In this document: positions 31,408 to 31,830 of the stretch, piece by piece
Layout: every line of letters begins with the position of its first letter
How positions within the stretch are numbered: position 1 is the first letter of the stretch
Notes under the pieces: model-generated
Seen by the model: only the letters and a program-made list of their open reading frames with translations
Databases searched by the model: none
What the model was told of the DNA's origin: nothing
Translations under genes and position numbers: made by a program
Assembly: GCA_038117225.1 (NCBI GenBank)
Contig: JAYOFM010000028.1
Span: 1-31,830, forward strand
Length of the DNA: 31,830 nucleotides
Reading direction: 5' to 3'
Source of the DNA: JAYOFM01 sp038117225
GTDB lineage: Bacteria; Pseudomonadota; Alphaproteobacteria; Rhodospirillales; Casp-alpha2

Positions 31408-31830
31408 TCAGCCGGCGGCGCGGCCGGTGGTCCAGCGCAACCGCATCGCCAGGATGCGGCCGAGATCGAAGAGCAGTTGGCGCGCGATGGTCGGCTCCCA
31501 CGCGGCCAGGGTCTCAAAATTCTCGCGGGTCACGCGGACCGCGCTGCCCGTTGATCGCGACCGGATGGTGGCGCTGCGCGGCGCACCGTCGAAGAAGGCG
31601 ATTTCGCCGAACACCGACCCCTCGGTGATGGTCGCCAGAACGGTTTCGCCGCCGTCGCCGTCGCCGATGACGACGTCAACTTCGCCATTGGTCAGAATGT
31701 AGAAGGAATCGTCCTTGTCGCCGCCGCGAATCAAATCCTCACCGGCTCGAAACTGGCGGGTTTCGACCAGTTTCAGCACACGTGACCAATCGTCTTGCGA
31801 TAGGTCTGCAAGCAAAGTGATTTCGTCGAG
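31408..31830 (-). CDS. Cyclic nucleotide-binding domain protein, 5' end outside window
   Basis: The frame is open to the window edge (LDEITLLADLSQDDW), so the start lies beyond 31830. One cNMP-binding beta-barrel is visible: FRAGEDLIRGGDKDDSFYIL, GSVFGEIAFFDGAPRSATIRS (phosphate-binding cassette with FGE and R-S-A-T), then helices to TTGRAAG. No DNA-binding helix-turn-helix follows the domain, so it is a stand-alone sensor or modulator rather than a Crp-type regulator. It is 39 bases upstream of the Fe-S/FAD fusion gene and on the same strand, so it may gate that electron-transfer protein. Confidence 0.87.
   Translation of the reverse strand, partial: LDEITLLADLSQDDWSRVLKLVETRQFRAGEDLIRGGDKDDSFYILTNGEVDVVIGDGDGGETVLATITEGSVFGEIAFFDGAPRSATIRSRSTGSAVRVTRENFETLAAWEPTIARQLLFDLGRILAMRLRWTTGRAAG

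Noticed and set aside
1..31830. CRISPR array, insertion sequence or prophage
   Set aside because: No repeated spacer pattern, transposase frame, terminal inverted repeats or phage structural gene was seen; only the lone recombinase-like domain at 618-1064.

Overview
The window looks like a stretch of an alphaproteobacterial chromosome, most likely from a Rhodospirillales-like marine or soil lineage. This is inferred from the high G+C, a DedA/DsbB/Coq7 block, a ubiquinone (COQ7-type) hydroxylase, Lrp, GntR and HxlR regulators, and abundant ABC and amidohydrolase catabolic genes. It is draft sequence: there are two runs of N (5735-5744 and 29909-30008) and at least two disrupted reading frames that could be assembly errors.

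Layout. 1-5383: the tail of an M23 peptidase; a small protein resembling only the core-binding domain of a tyrosine recombinase; a tartrate/D-malate dehydrogenase; a frameshifted DUF3047 gene; a ferritin-like di-iron protein; a TIGR04283-type glycosyltransferase; and a convergent DUF547 protein. 5468-8451: an Lrp/AsnC regulator divergent from an AceE-type 2-oxoacid dehydrogenase E1 with no E2/E3 beside it, an arrangement like mdeR-mdeB. 8458-15303 (minus strand): a complete oligopeptide-type ABC importer (binding protein, two permeases, two ATPases) translationally coupled to an N-formylglutamate amidohydrolase-family enzyme. Divergent from it lies a succinylglutamate desuccinylase/aspartoacylase-family enzyme (15580-16545). 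Together they suggest import and deacylation of N-acyl amino acids or peptides. 16556-20563: galE, tRNA-Leu(CAA), a DedA/YqaA-like protein, dsbB overlapping coq7, and a HAD hydrolase.

20641-24218 is a minus-strand catabolic-looking operon: a GntR/UTRA regulator, a cysteine-less CMD/AhpD-like protein, a divergent phosphosulfolactate synthase (ComA) homologue and an MmgE/PrpD protein. I know of no described pathway with this combination, and it is the best candidate for an undescribed system. 24552-25196 is a decaying quinone/electrophile-response-like locus: an intact small ABM monooxygenase between an alcohol dehydrogenase N-terminal remnant and an HxlR regulator remnant with an in-frame stop.

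25370-28674 is a tightly overlapping plus-strand operon: two paralogous PuuE-like polysaccharide-deacetylase-fold proteins around an ATZ/TRZ-type amidohydrolase, probably for degradation of a cyclic amide or N-heterocycle. 28675-31830 (minus strand) holds a cyclic-nucleotide-binding protein followed by an unusual fusion of a NapH-like membrane 4Fe-4S module, a 2Fe-2S module and an FAD/NAD(P) oxidoreductase. The fusion is interrupted by one TGA where Trp is expected and by a scaffold gap that appears to have zero or negative length.
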